Below are positions 1 through 8,212 of a stretch of 64,000 nucleotides of DNA, piece by piece. Position 1 is the first letter of the stretch; every line of letters starts with the position of its first letter. Below the pieces are notes generated by a model, which saw only the letters and a list, made by a program, of their open reading frames with translations, made no database searches and was not told the origin of the DNA. The DNA comes from Demequina aestuarii (GTDB lineage Bacteria > Actinomycetota > Actinomycetes > Actinomycetales > Demequinaceae): the NCBI RefSeq assembly GCF_000975095.1, contig NZ_BBRD01000001.1, positions 2,127,467-2,191,466 on the forward strand, read 5' to 3'. The position numbers and the translations under genes are program-made.

Positions 1-535
1 AGGCCTGCATCTCGTTGACCCACGGAACCGTCGTCTCTGCGTCGGAGCCTGCGGCATTCAGGACTGCTCGGAGATTCGACTCCTCGAGGTACTCCTTCTG
101 CGCGTCCGTGAGGCCGTCGGCAGGCGAGCGCTCGTGCGAGCTGAAGAGCATCAGACCGGCGATCTGCTCCACCGACATCTGCGCTGCGAGGTCGGTCGCG
201 CGCTCGGCGGGATCGACGCGCCAGTCCTCCCAGACGTCGAGCTCGCCGTTGGCATTCATGTCCTTGAACGCGTAGGTGGAGCCCTCGGACTCCTCCTCGA
301 GCAGCGTCACGCCGCCCTCCACGCTGTACGACAGCTGCGCGCCGCCGTTCGGGTTCTCGACAATCACGAAGTCTGTGGTGCCGTCGGAGACCTGTCGCTC
401 GGTGTACTCCCCGGCGGCGGCCGACGTCTCGCTGGGCTGCGGCTCCTCGGTGTCGTCCGAGCTGCACCCGGCGACCGAGATCGCAAGACCCACGCCCGCA
501 AGCGCCGCGATCCCTCTGATAGGCATGACCTTCAT
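1..535 (-). CDS. GH3 beta-glucosidase-like lipoprotein, N-terminal part
   Basis: The gene runs off the left edge, so only the first 178 codons are present. The protein opens with a lipoprotein signal peptide: a short basic start (MKVMPIRG), a hydrophobic core and a lipobox ending VAGC at about residue 24. A region with DMNANGELDVWEDW (a dockerin-like calcium-loop pattern) then leads into DPAERATDLAAQMSVEQIAGLM, which is typical of the N-terminus of secreted glycoside hydrolase family 3 beta-glucosidases and beta-xylosidases. The catalytic Asp lies outside the window. The inferred job is hydrolysis of oligosaccharides at the outer face of the membrane. An A/G-rich stretch (GGAAAGGGA) lies about 10 nt before the ATG. 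Substrate cannot be told from this fragment. Confidence 0.8.
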   Translation of the reverse strand, partial: MKVMPIRGIAALAGVGLAISVAGCSSDDTEEPQPSETSAAAGEYTERQVSDGTTDFVIVENPNGGAQLSYSVEGGVTLLEEESEGSTYAFKDMNANGELDVWEDWRVDPAERATDLAAQMSVEQIAGLMLFSSHERSPADGLTDAQKEYLEESNLRAVLNAAGSDAETTVPWVNEMQA

Positions 536-576
536 TGGCCCGTCCCTTTCCTGTTCGTCATCGTTGACCACCCGCG

Positions 577-584
577 AACGCGTT
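577..584. promoter_or_regulatory. AACGCGTT palindrome, possible LacI-type half-operator
   Basis: A perfect 8-bp palindrome lies 42 bp upstream of the GH3 start codon. Its symmetric AACG/CGTT form resembles the core of LacI-family operators, which often control glycosidase genes. It is short and could be chance in DNA of this composition. Confidence 0.2.
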
Positions 585-751
585 GTCGACGGGCTGGCAC
601 CCGGTTAGCGGGCCGGCCCCGTCCTTCATGCGCCGCTGACGGCGAGGGAGGACGTGTCCCATGAAGTGTCGGCAGGCCGAAGTGCAGCGGAGGGCGTGAT
701 CGCACAACCTGTGCGGTCCGCCGCATGTTCTGTCGCTTGCGTATCGGCACC

Positions 752-778
752 GTGACGCCTTTGTGACCGTTCTGTGAC
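752..778. promoter_or_regulatory. Three direct GTGAC repeats with an 11-bp period
   Basis: GTGAC occurs at 752-756, 763-767 and 774-778, exactly 11 bp apart. Read toward the GH3 gene this is TCACAG, TCACAA and TCACGG. Direct repeats with one-turn spacing are how OmpR/PhoB-family response regulators bind, and mycobacterial PhoP is known to use TCACAGC repeats with a 4-bp gap. The site is about 220 bp upstream of the GH3 start. The 390-bp gap 536-925 otherwise holds only the AACGCGTT palindrome and the repeat copy at 815-925. Confidence 0.35.
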
Positions 779-814
779 ATTGGGCGCCGGGGCACTCGCG
801 TCGGCCCCTCCGCC

Positions 815-925
815 GACGACACTGAACGCGCCCCAGGATCCCGCGCACGCTCGAAGACGACGCTGGGCGTGCACCAGGGCGCTAAGGCGCGGAAGTGGTG
901 GCGCGAGACAGGGGGCGGGGTCGGG
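815..925 (-). repeat. Dispersed intergenic repeat, copy A
   Basis: This is the most diverged of three related intergenic copies (also at 19321-19409 and 21514-21616). Shared blocks are ACTGA(A/G)CGC followed by CAGGATYC, a second CTGRGCG block, then GGCGCTAAGGCG and a G-rich tail. The copy ends at the birA stop codon, so it lies directly 3' of a minus-strand gene, as do the other two. Confidence 0.55.
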
Positions 926-1783
926 TCAGGCGCGGCGCACGCGCACGTCGCCCGCGAGCACCTCGCGCACCTCGGCGCCGATGTCGACCAGCAGCGCGCC
1001 GGCTCCTGACAGGCCGACCGCGCGGCCCGTCACCGGCACGCCGTCGGGCACATCGACCGCGACGTCCCAGCCGATCGTCGCGCACACGCGCTCGACCTCG
1101 GCGCGGATGCCGTCGCCGTCTGCTTCGCCCTCCCACGCCGCGACGGCGTCGCGCACATGGGCGGCCAGCGCACGCATCAGGCGCACCCGGTCCAGGTCCG
1201 TGGCTCCCAGGGTCGCGAGCGAGGCGGCGTGCGGCACGGGCAGCTCGGCGGACGACTGCGACACGTTGATGCCGATGCCCGCGACCACGGCGCGCTGACC
1301 GGGCACCCCCTCGCACAGGATGCCCACGACCTTGCGCCACCGGCCCCAGCCGGGGATGTCCTTCGCTCCCGCCTCGACGACCACGTCGTTGGGCCACTTG
1401 AGATAGGCGCCCACGCCGCAGTCGCGCAGGGCGCGCACCGTCGCGAGCCCTGCGACCAGCGGTGCCCAGCCCAGTGCTTCGGGCGCGATCGTCTGGGGCC
1501 GCAGCACGAGGCTCACCGTCAGCGCAGCGCCACGGGGAGTGGCCCACTCGCGTCCCGCGCGGCCCCGCCCCGCGGTCTGGTGATCGGCGACGATGCCGCT
1601 GAGGTGCGGCCATTGCTCGGGCGACTCCGCCACTGCCCTCAGCAGGGCCGTGTTGGTGGACGGTGAGGACTCGACCACGTCGAGCCGCGACAGTTGGCGG
1701 GTGGGCCCCACGATCCCGGCCAGCTGTGCCGTCGTCAGCGGCTCACGGGACGCGGCCACATCTGCGGGCGAGGGGAGGATCAC
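926..1783 (-). CDS. birA: Biotin--[acetyl-CoA-carboxylase] ligase
   Basis: This 285-residue enzyme activates biotin with ATP and attaches it to the carrier lysine of acyl-CoA carboxylase; the likely target, AccA3, is encoded 6.5 kb away. Visible motifs are the biotinyl-AMP loop (QTAGRGRAGREW, about residues 69-80) and LKWPNDVVV in the catalytic core. There is no N-terminal helix-turn-helix, so it looks like a monofunctional ligase and not a repressor. The start is GTG at 1783. A TAGCCT hexamer sits exactly 6 nt upstream, which suggests a leaderless transcript. It is divergent from the carboxylase beta subunit gene. Confidence 0.95.
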   Translation of the reverse strand: MILPSPADVAASREPLTTAQLAGIVGPTRQLSRLDVVESSPSTNTALLRAVAESPEQWPHLSGIVADHQTAGRGRAGREWATPRGAALTVSLVLRPQTIAPEALGWAPLVAGLATVRALRDCGVGAYLKWPNDVVVEAGAKDIPGWGRWRKVVGILCEGVPGQRAVVAGIGINVSQSSAELPVPHAASLATLGATDLDRVRLMRALAAHVRDAVAAWEGEADGDGIRAEVERVCATIGWDVAVDVPDGVPVTGRAVGLSGAGALLVDIGAEVREVLAGDVRVRRA

Positions 1784-1821
1784 CCGGCTAGGCTAACGGG
1801 CAGATTTCCTTGAGGAGGAAC
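1784..1821. promoter_or_regulatory. Overlapping divergent promoters for birA and accD
   Basis: The two genes are 38 bp apart. On the minus strand TAGCCT at 1795-1790 is 6 nt from the birA GTG. On the plus strand TAGGCT at 1789-1794 would start RNA near 1801, giving a short leader with a TGAGGAGG ribosome site before the GTG at 1822. The two -10 elements overlap, so the promoters probably interfere. No clear -35 box is seen for either. Confidence 0.5.
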
Positions 1822-3411
1822 GTGTCGGACCAACAGCCCACCAAGTCCACGGCAGGCGCCCTTGAACACCTGCGCGGCAAGCTCGACGACGCCGTCACTC
1901 AGCGCGAGGCCACGGCGCAGGACAAGCAGCACGCGCGCGGCAAGAAGTCGGCACGCGAGCGCGTCGAGCAGCTGCTCGACGATGGGTCGTTCGTCGAGCT
2001 CGATGCCCTCGCCCGCCACCGCAGCCGCAACTTCGGGCTCGAGTCGAACCGCCCTCACGGCGACGGCGTGATCACCGGCTACGGCACCATCGACGGCCGC
2101 CAGGTCGCCGTCTATTCGCAGGACTTCACCGTGTACGGCGGATCGCTGGGCGAGGTCCATGGCGGCAAGATCGCCAAGATCCAGGACTTCGCGCTGCGCA
2201 CCGGCGTCCCGATGATCGGGATCCTGGACGGCGGCGGCGCACGGATCCAAGAGGGAGTCGCGGCGCTCACCCAGTTCGCAGAGATCTTCCGCCGCAACGT
2301 GGCCAGCTCCGGGGTGATCCCCCAGATCTCGATCATCCTCGGCCCCTCGGCGGGCGGCGCGGTGTACTCCCCCGCTCTCACCGACTTCATCGTGATGGCC
2401 GACGGCACGTCGCAGATGTTCATCACGGGCCCCGACGTCATCAAGTCCGTCACCGGCGAGAACGTGACCTTCGAGGACTTGGGCGGCGGCCACGCGCACA
2501 ACGCGAAGTCCGGCGTCGCTCACTACCTCGCCTCCGACGAGGACGACGCGATCGAGTACGTCCAGCACCTGCTCCAGTACCTGCCGCAGAACAACCTCTC
2601 CGACCCGCCCTCGTGGGAGCACGAGGCAGATCTCGAGGTCACTGAGGACGACACTGCGCTCGACTCCATCGTGCCGGACTCGGACAACCAGCCGTATGAC
2701 ATGTCCACCGTGGTGCAGACCGTGCTGGATGACGGGGAGTTCTTCGAGATCCAGCCCCTGTTCGCTCCGAACGTCATCGTGGGCTTCGGCCACGTCGAGG
2801 GCCACTCGGTGGGCATCGTGGCGAACCAGCCGCAGGCGATGGCGGGCACGCTCGACATCAACGCCTCCGAGAAGGCGGCGCGGTTCGTGCGCACGTGCGA
2901 CGCGTTCAACATCCCGGTGCTGACCTTCGTGGACGTGCCTGGCTTCCTCCCGGGCGTCGACCAGGAGCACCAGGGCATCATCCGTCGCGGAGCGAAGCTC
3001 ATCTACGCCTACGCCGAGGCGACCGTGCCCCTCGTCACCGTGATCACCCGCAAGGCCTACGGCGGTGCGTACATCGTCATGGCGTCCAAGCAGCTGGGTG
3101 CGGACGTCAACCTCGCCTGGCCGACGGCGCAGATCGCGGTGATGGGCGCGGGCGGAGCGGTGAACATCCTGCAGCGGCGCGCCCTCGCGAAGGTCGCCGA
3201 GGAGGGTGGAGACGTCGAGGCCGAGCGGGCCCGTCTCACCGCCGAGTACGAGGATCAGATCGTGAACCCGTATGACGCCGCCGACCGCGGCTACGTCGAC
3301 GCCGTCATCGAGCCGTCGCAGACGCGCGCGCACATCGTGCGCTCCCTGCGGGCGCTCCGGACCAAGCGCGCATCCCTGCCGCCCAAGAAGCACGGGAACG
3401 TGCCGCTGTGA
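1822..3411 (+). CDS. accD: Acyl-CoA (propionyl/acetyl-CoA) carboxylase beta subunit
   Basis: This 529-residue carboxyltransferase moves the carboxyl group from biotin to acyl-CoA, forming malonyl- or methylmalonyl-CoA for lipid synthesis or propionate use. Oxyanion-hole glycine-rich motifs are visible in the N-terminal half ([28 protein letters not shown]) and C-terminal half ([36 protein letters not shown]). The length is typical of AccD5/PccB. The GTG at 1822 is preferred over an in-frame TTG at 1810 because a GAGGAGG site sits just before it. It overlaps the epsilon subunit gene by GTGA, so the two are translationally coupled. Confidence 0.95.
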   Translation: MSDQQPTKSTAGALEHLRGKLDDAVTQREATAQDKQHARGKKSARERVEQLLDDGSFVELDALARHRSRNFGLESNRPHGDGVITGYGTIDGRQVAVYSQDFTVYGGSLGEVHGGKIAKIQDFALRTGVPMIGILDGGGARIQEGVAALTQFAEIFRRNVASSGVIPQISIILGPSAGGAVYSPALTDFIVMADGTSQMFITGPDVIKSVTGENVTFEDLGGGHAHNAKSGVAHYLASDEDDAIEYVQHLLQYLPQNNLSDPPSWEHEADLEVTEDDTALDSIVPDSDNQPYDMSTVVQTVLDDGEFFEIQPLFAPNVIVGFGHVEGHSVGIVANQPQAMAGTLDINASEKAARFVRTCDAFNIPVLTFVDVPGFLPGVDQEHQGIIRRGAKLIYAYAEATVPLVTVITRKAYGGAYIVMASKQLGADVNLAWPTAQIAVMGAGGAVNILQRRALAKVAEEGGDVEAERARLTAEYEDQIVNPYDAADRGYVDAVIEPSQTRAHIVRSLRALRTKRASLPPKKHGNVPL

Positions 3412-3641
3412 CGAACGAGGCGCCGGACTCCGGCCTGCGCGTCCTGCGCGGATCGCCGGACGACTCGGAAGTGGCGGCGCTCGTCGCCGGCATGGCCGCG
3501 ATCGCCTCGGCAGCGGACGAGGAGCCAGAGCCGGGCGCTCCCACCTCTGCCTGGATGGACCGCTCGCGGACCATGCGCGGCCAGCACCACTCGTTGCCCC
3601 TCGCGCGCGGCGGGGCGGCGTGGCGCACCTCGCTGCGGTGA
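3408..3641 (+). CDS. accE: Acyl-CoA carboxylase epsilon subunit
   Basis: A 77-residue protein encoded directly after the beta subunit with a GTGA overlap. It carries the features of the actinobacterial epsilon subunit: [20 protein letters not shown] near the N-terminus, an acidic middle, and a C-terminal SAWMDRSR pattern. In actinobacteria this small subunit stabilises the alpha-beta carboxylase complex and raises its activity. Its stop overlaps the next gene's GTG, making a tightly coupled three-gene unit. Confidence 0.85.
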   Translation: MTNEAPDSGLRVLRGSPDDSEVAALVAGMAAIASAADEEPEPGAPTSAWMDRSRTMRGQHHSLPLARGGAAWRTSLR

Positions 3642-4246
3642 GCCGCCAGCTGCTCGCGCTCGGCGCGGCCGCCGCCCTCGCGGGGGCGGCGCCTCAACTG
3701 TTCGCGCGCGCGACGACGTTCGGTGACCGCGCCCCCGCGTCCACCGGTGACTTCCGTCCGGCCGATGCGGCGCTCGTGCTGGGTGCGCGGGTCTGGCAGG
3801 ACGGGCGTCCGTCCCTCTTTCTGCGTCAGCGGGTCGAGGCGGCCGTCACGCTCTACGAGCGCGGCCTGGTGCCGAGGCTGGTCCTGACCGGAGCCGCGTC
3901 GAACCGCGAGGGGCTCGACGAGACCGCGGCCATGGAACGCACGGCGCTCGAGCTCGGCGTGCCGGCTACTGATCTCCTCCGCGATCCGTCAGGGCATGAC
4001 ACGCGTGCCTCCGCGCTGAATGCGCGAGAGCGCCTGGGGCTGACGTCAGTGATCGTGTGCTCGCAGGAGTTCCACCTGCCGCGCGCGATGTGGCTGTGTC
4101 GGAGCGTCGGCCTGAACGCGCAGGGCGCGCACCCGGCCGTCATGCTGCGCGGGCACACCGCGTTCGGCTACGCCCGCGAGCTTCCCGCGACGTGGAAGGC
4201 AGCCATCGAGATCGCGCGCGACCGGATGGCGCAGGCGGACCGCTAG
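3638..4246 (+). CDS. DUF218 / SanA-YdcF family membrane-anchored protein (paralog 1)
   Basis: The 202-residue protein starts at a GTG that overlaps the epsilon subunit stop (GTGA). A hydrophobic N-terminal segment (residues 1-22, [21 protein letters not shown]) anchors or exports it. The DUF218 domain follows with ALVLGARVWQDGRPSLFLRQRVE, VLTGAAS, and SQEFHLPRAMWLC. Escherichia coli SanA affects envelope permeability to vancomycin; the biochemical activity of the family is not settled. A second, similar gene lies at 16227-16892. A strong stem-loop follows at 4274-4299. Confidence 0.8.
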   Translation: MSRQLLALGAAAALAGAAPQLFARATTFGDRAPASTGDFRPADAALVLGARVWQDGRPSLFLRQRVEAAVTLYERGLVPRLVLTGAASNREGLDETAAMERTALELGVPATDLLRDPSGHDTRASALNARERLGLTSVIVCSQEFHLPRAMWLCRSVGLNAQGAHPAVMLRGHTAFGYARELPATWKAAIEIARDRMAQADR

Positions 4247-4273
4247 ATCCAGACCGGGAGACCCAGCACAGGA

Positions 4274-4299
4274 GTGGCCGGCGCGGTCGCGCCGGCCAC
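4274..4299 (+). terminator. GC-rich stem-loop terminator
   Basis: A perfect 12-bp stem, GTGGCCGGCGCG paired with its complement across a 2-nt centre, begins 28 bp after the DUF218 stop. No T-run follows, which is common for actinobacterial terminators. Confidence 0.65.
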
Positions 4300-4331
4300 G
4301 GTGGAGATCCCCGATCGCGCTCGGCATATCC

Positions 4332-4361
4332 GTTGAAGCCTCAACCGGCTAGAATCAGTTC
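4332..4361 (+). promoter_or_regulatory. Leaderless promoter with inverted repeat, MarR gene
   Basis: TAGAAT at 4350-4355 lies 6 nt before the ATG at 4362. Just upstream, at 4332-4345, is GTTGAAGCCTCAAC, with perfect 5-bp arms GTTGA/TCAAC. Its position over the spacer and -35 region suits an autoregulatory operator for the MarR protein. Confidence 0.5.
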
Positions 4362-4883
4362 ATGACAGCCGAGGTTGCCCCCGCGCCCTCGACGGCACTC
4401 ACCGCCGCTGAGGAGTTGATGTGGCGACGGTTCTCCGCCGTGCTGTCGACCGTTCCCGCATCGCTCGACGAGCAGTTGCGGGCCGCGACGGGACTCAACC
4501 ACTTTCAGTACACCGTGCTCGATGCGCTGTCGCACCAAGAGGGCAGACGCCTGCAGCTCGCACAGATCGCACGCGCGCACGAGTCCTCGCTGTCACGGCT
4601 GTCCCACTCGATCACGCGTCTGGAGAACGCAGGCTACGTGGAACGCACCACGTGCGATCACGATCGCCGCGCCAACTGGGCCGTGCTGACGGACAGTGGC
4701 GCGGACGTCGTCGAGCGCTCGCGCGGCGAATACACGCGGATCATCCGCGCCACCCTGCTGGATCGCGTGCCTGTCGAGCATCGGGAGGCACTCACGCACG
4801 TGCTGACGGCACTGCTCCCCGCCGAGGTTGCCGAGCAGTGCTCCAGCCTGGACGCAGACCTGGAGGCGCAGGTCGAGGCCTAA
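4362..4883 (+). CDS. MarR-family transcriptional regulator
   Basis: A 173-residue winged-helix regulator. The region LNHFQYTVLDALSHQEGRRLQLAQIARAHESSLSRLSHSITRLENAGYVERTTCDHDRRANWAVLTDSG holds the DNA-recognition helix (SSLSRLSHSITRLE) and the wing with the DRR signature. Helical ends on both sides should form the dimer interface. It likely represses its own promoter through the inverted repeat at 4332-4345. Its stop overlaps the stop of the convergent next gene by 2 bases. Ligand and other targets are unknown. Confidence 0.85.
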   Translation: MTAEVAPAPSTALTAAEELMWRRFSAVLSTVPASLDEQLRAATGLNHFQYTVLDALSHQEGRRLQLAQIARAHESSLSRLSHSITRLENAGYVERTTCDHDRRANWAVLTDSGADVVERSRGEYTRIIRATLLDRVPVEHREALTHVLTALLPAEVAEQCSSLDADLEAQVEA

Positions 4884-5395
4884 GCCTCCCCCGCATCGGC
4901 CCCCGGTGCCGCGATGAAGGACGCGGTGCCGGGCGCAGCGGTGTCGCCGTCCGGCGCCGCCGCCACGCCGAGAGTCGTGAGGATCCCCTCGAGTGCGTCG
5001 AGCTGGTCCACCGACAGCGCGGCCAGCCGTGTCACGAAGTCGCGTTCCACCTCGGCGACGACCGCGTCCACGAACTCTCGCCCTGCGGCGGTGGGCCTCA
5101 GCAGGCGCACCCGTCCGTCCTCGGGGTGACGCTCGCGCGACACCCACCCGCGGTCGACGAGCCGCTGCACGACTCCTGTCGCGATGTTGGGGCGGACGCC
5201 GACGAAGGCGCCGACCTCGGCCGTGGGGCGCCCCGGGTGGGCGTGGATGAAGAGGATCGCGCGGAACTGGGCGAGCGTGAGGTGCTGGTCGATCAGCGCC
5301 TCGGCCTGGCTGCGCATCTGCGCCCGCATGAGTGAGCCCTGCAGGGCGACGATGCGCTGTTCCAGAGATGCGCGGTCCCGATCCTGCTGTGCCAT
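4880..5395 (-). CDS. MarR-family regulator, divergent from MFS exporter
   Basis: A 171-residue winged-helix protein. The recognition region is RPTAEVGAFVGVRPNIATGVVQRLVDRGWVSRERHPEDGRVRLLRPTAAG, containing the DGR wing signature. I place the start at the ATG at 5395, which has GGAGGTGG 5-12 nt upstream; a longer in-frame extension runs through low-quality sequence. It faces the MFS gene at 5610 across a 214-bp gap that contains a strong promoter with an embedded inverted repeat. It is therefore the probable repressor of that exporter, a common MarR arrangement. The gene converges with the MarR gene at 4362. Confidence 0.85.
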   Translation of the reverse strand: MAQQDRDRASLEQRIVALQGSLMRAQMRSQAEALIDQHLTLAQFRAILFIHAHPGRPTAEVGAFVGVRPNIATGVVQRLVDRGWVSRERHPEDGRVRLLRPTAAGREFVDAVVAEVERDFVTRLAALSVDQLDALEGILTTLGVAAAPDGDTAAPGTASFIAAPGADAGEA

Positions 5396-5527
5396 CCCCG
5401 CCACCTCCGCCCCCTCGGTCTCGATTGCGCATGACTGCACGCCAGGCGGCGCGCGATGTGCACCGAACCTACCGGGCACGGGCCCACGCAGGAAGTCGCC
5501 GCGCATCCGTGCGTGACGTACCGGTGG

Positions 5528-5556
5528 TTGATAGTTCGCCTCACACGAAGTATTCT
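5528..5556 (+). promoter_or_regulatory. MFS promoter with MarR-type operator between -35 and -10
   Basis: TTGATA (5528-5533) and TATTCT (5551-5556) are 17 bp apart, close to the vegetative consensus. Within it, ATAGTTCG (5531-5538) and CGAAGTAT (5546-5553) form an inverted repeat with 7 of 8 matches and a 7-bp spacer. A dimer bound there would block RNA polymerase. Confidence 0.7.
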
Positions 5557-5609
5557 GATGCACGTCCCCGCCGACGGGGTCCCCACCCTTCTCCTCCTGG
5601 AGGCGCGCC

Positions 5610-7265
5610 TTGCCCACCCCTGCCACCACGCCCGTCACCCTCGACGACGCTCTCGCCGAAGGCATCTCCGAACGCACGTTCCGCCGCCGCTGGGCGATCC
5701 TCGCCACGCTGTGCCTGGGGCTGATGACCGCGATGATCGCGAACATGAGCCTCAACCTGGCTCTGCCGGATCTCGCGGTCGACTTCTCTCTCACCCAGCT
5801 TGAGCTGACGTGGGTCGTGGAGGCGTTCGCCCTCGTGTTCGCGGCGCTGCTGTTCATCGCCGCCGCGATCGCGGACCGCTACGGCCGCAAGCGCACCATG
5901 ATGGTGGGCCTCGCCATCTTCGTGCTCGCGTCCCTGTACGCACCTTTCTTCGCCTCCACCGGAGCCGAGCTCATCGCATCCCGCGCGGTCATGGGCATCG
6001 GCGGCGCGCTCGTGATGCCCACCACCCTGTCATTGGTCAACGTCGTGTTCCCCTCGAAGGAACGCCCGCGGGCCATCGCGATCTGGGCTGCCGTCGCCGG
6101 CGTGGGCATGATGATCGGCTCCGTGCTGACGGGCGTGCTGCTGCACTTCTTCGACTGGCACTCGGCGTTCCTGCTCGGCGCCGTATTCGGCGTCGTCTCG
6201 CTCGTGGTCACCGCGCGCATCGTGCCGGAGTCCGTGGACGAGAAGGTCACCCCCGTGGACTGGACCGGCGGCGCCCTCATTACGACGGCCCTCGCCGGCA
6301 TCGTCTACACGATCATGGAAGCGCCGTCGCACGGCTTCGACGACACCGTGACCATCGTCGCCGCCGTCGTGGGCGCTGCCTCGCTCGCCGCCTTCATCTG
6401 GTGGGAGCTGCGCGCCACGCACCCCATGCTCGACCTGAGCCTGTTCCGCAGCTCGCGCTTCACGCTGTCCGTCATCTCGGTGACGCTCACGTTCTTCGCG
6501 ATGATGGGCGCCTTCTTCGGCATGACCCAGATCTTCCAGCTGGTGATGGATTACAACTCCCTGATCACGTCGCTCGCCTTCATCCCCGCGATGCTGCCCA
6601 TGATGATCGTGGGGCCGATGGTGCCTCGGGTTGTCGAACGGTTCGGCACTCGCTGGACCGTGATCCCCGGCCTGCTGATCATCGCTGGCGGGTTCGGACT
6701 GATGACCACCTGGCCCACCATCCCGGCGTATTGGGACTTCCTCATCGCCATGTCGCTCATCACTCTCGGCATGGCGATGGTGATGACCCCGGCGACCAAC
6801 ATGATGATGTCGTCAGTGCCCCGGAACCGGTCCGGCATGGGCTCCGCCATGAACGACACCACCCGCGAGCTGGGCGCGTCGCTCGGGATTGCAGTGCTGG
6901 GCTCGCTGATTGCGAATCAGTACTCCTCGAACATCTCCTCCGTAGCCGAGGACCTGCCCGCGGAGGCGGGCGCCGCGGTGGGCGACTCGCTCGCGGGCGC
7001 GATCGCGGTCACCGACCAGATGAGCACGGGCGGCGGCACGGTGGCCGATGCGGCAGCACAGGTCGCCTTCGCGGCCCAAGAGGCGTTCATGGATGCCAAC
7101 CAGTACGCCATGGCGATCTCGGCGCTCATCGCGGTCGGCACGGCGATCCTCATGCTGATCGCCCTTCCGCGAGGCGACAAGTCCTTGTCTGCTGAGCCGG
7201 GCAGCGCCCGGGGTGCCGAGGCCGAGGAACCCGCCCCCGCATCGGCCGCCTCCACGTCGCAGTAG
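5610..7265 (+). CDS. MFS transporter, DHA2-type multidrug efflux
   Basis: A 551-residue integral membrane protein with about 14 hydrophobic segments. The motif A region is IAAAIADRYGRKRTMMVGL after the second segment and the family C-like motif appears around MMIGSVLTGVLL. The pattern fits the 14-TM DHA2 drug:proton antiporters (QacA/EmrB-like). The start is TTG at 5610 behind a CTGGAGG site. The C-terminal 25 residues are Ala/Glu/Pro rich and cytoplasmic. Control by the divergent MarR protein is inferred from the operator-like repeat in its promoter. Substrate is unknown. Confidence 0.9.
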   Translation: MPTPATTPVTLDDALAEGISERTFRRRWAILATLCLGLMTAMIANMSLNLALPDLAVDFSLTQLELTWVVEAFALVFAALLFIAAAIADRYGRKRTMMVGLAIFVLASLYAPFFASTGAELIASRAVMGIGGALVMPTTLSLVNVVFPSKERPRAIAIWAAVAGVGMMIGSVLTGVLLHFFDWHSAFLLGAVFGVVSLVVTARIVPESVDEKVTPVDWTGGALITTALAGIVYTIMEAPSHGFDDTVTIVAAVVGAASLAAFIWWELRATHPMLDLSLFRSSRFTLSVISVTLTFFAMMGAFFGMTQIFQLVMDYNSLITSLAFIPAMLPMMIVGPMVPRVVERFGTRWTVIPGLLIIAGGFGLMTTWPTIPAYWDFLIAMSLITLGMAMVMTPATNMMMSSVPRNRSGMGSAMNDTTRELGASLGIAVLGSLIANQYSSNISSVAEDLPAEAGAAVGDSLAGAIAVTDQMSTGGGTVADAAAQVAFAAQEAFMDANQYAMAISALIAVGTAILMLIALPRGDKSLSAEPGSARGAEAEEPAPASAASTSQ

Positions 7266-7277
7266 GAGACTCAGGAC

Positions 7278-7454
7278 TCACTCCGCCTCGGGGCACACGG
7301 CGAACCACGACGCGGGTGGGAGCGTGACGGTCGCCACGCTCCCGCCCAGCCGGGTCTCGCATGCGCACGGCGCCGCACAGGGCCGACCGCCCGGCCGCGA
7401 GCGCCCGCCGACCCGCACCTCGGACGAGACTGTCGTCGCGGCATGAAGCCGCCA
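7278..7454 (-). pseudogene. Possible remnant of a GH13 C-terminus
   Basis: The 202-bp gap between the MFS gene and maf has an open minus-strand frame with no start codon, ending LGGSVATVTLPPASWFAV then CPEAE and stop. This resembles the C-terminal beta-sandwich tail of GH13 amylases; the intact GH13 gene at 61458 ends with a comparable TAVVPPRGWAILGAGE. The upstream part of the frame is Arg/Gly/Pro rich and not convincing. It may equally be noncoding. Confidence 0.2.
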
Positions 7455-7467
7455 CTAGCCTGTCTCC

Positions 7468-8142
7468 ATGGTGGTCCCCTTCGTCCTCGCCTCTCAGTCG
7501 CCTGCGCGCCTCGCGACGCTGCGCTCCGCCGGCATCGAGCCCCAGGTCATCGTGTCGCACGTCGACGAGGACGCGGTGCTGGCGCACGTGCGCACGACGT
7601 TCGAGGAGCGGGCGCGCGCCGGCATCGGGCTACCCCTCAGCCTCGCGGACCAGCCATACCTGCTGGCGCGCGCCAAGGCCGACGACGTCGTGACGCGTCA
7701 CTCGCCGGACGCGATCGTGCTCGGCTGCGACTCGATGCTGGAGTTCGACGGAGAGATCCTGGGCAAGCCCGGCACGCCGGAGGTGGCCCGGGAGAGGTGG
7801 CGCGCGATGCGGGGACGCGACGGCGTGCTGCACAGCGGCCACGCACTCGTCGACAACCGGCTCGAGCGGCGCGAAGAGACAGGCCAGCCGACGCTCGCGG
7901 GCGACACCTCGTCGACCGTGGTGCACTTCGCGGACCTGTCGGATCGTGAGATCGACGCATACGTCGCCACCGGCGAGCCGCTCAACGTCGCCGGCGCCTT
8001 CACCGTGGACGGACTGGGAGGCCCCTACGTCGAGCGCATCGACGGCGACTTCCACGGGGTGGTGGGGGTGTCGCTGCCGCTCCTGCGCCGCCTGCTGCGT
8101 GGCCTCGGTGTCGACATCCACGAGTTGCGGCACTCGGGATGA
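7468..8142 (+). CDS. maf: Maf-family nucleoside triphosphate pyrophosphatase
   Basis: A 224-residue house-cleaning enzyme that hydrolyses non-canonical or methylated nucleotides such as dTTP/UTP analogues to monophosphates. The N-terminal signature LASQSPARLATLRSAGIEPQV and the central LGCDSMLEFDGEILGKP match the family, as does the C-terminal EPLNVAGAFTVDGLGG. The ATG at 7468 has TAGCCT exactly 6 nt upstream and no Shine-Dalgarno sequence, so it looks leaderless. It lies between two parts of the acyl-CoA carboxylase gene set, an order also known from mycobacteria. Confidence 0.92.
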   Translation: MVVPFVLASQSPARLATLRSAGIEPQVIVSHVDEDAVLAHVRTTFEERARAGIGLPLSLADQPYLLARAKADDVVTRHSPDAIVLGCDSMLEFDGEILGKPGTPEVARERWRAMRGRDGVLHSGHALVDNRLERREETGQPTLAGDTSSTVVHFADLSDREIDAYVATGEPLNVAGAFTVDGLGGPYVERIDGDFHGVVGVSLPLLRRLLRGLGVDIHELRHSG

Positions 8143-8212
8143 TTGTGGACACGGCACAACCTACGCGTCCGTAACCCAAGGAATCACCAAGTTCGTTGTG
8201 GACTATCGACAA
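8143..8212. promoter_or_regulatory. Pair of 17-bp operator-like palindromes upstream of accA3
   Basis: TTGTGGACACGGCACAA (8143-8159) and TTGTGGACTATCGACAA (8196-8212) share TTGTGGAC and end in ACAA. Each is an imperfect inverted repeat. They are 53 bp apart, five helical turns, so two dimers would sit on the same face. They lie 96 to 165 bp upstream of the accA3 start and could bind a fatty-acid or biotin-responsive regulator. Confidence 0.4.

Noticed and set aside
1780-3393. 537-codon open frame antisense to accD
   Set aside because: It is a mirror of the real gene caused by high third-position GC; Arg/His/Leu/Val-rich composition and no recognisable domain.
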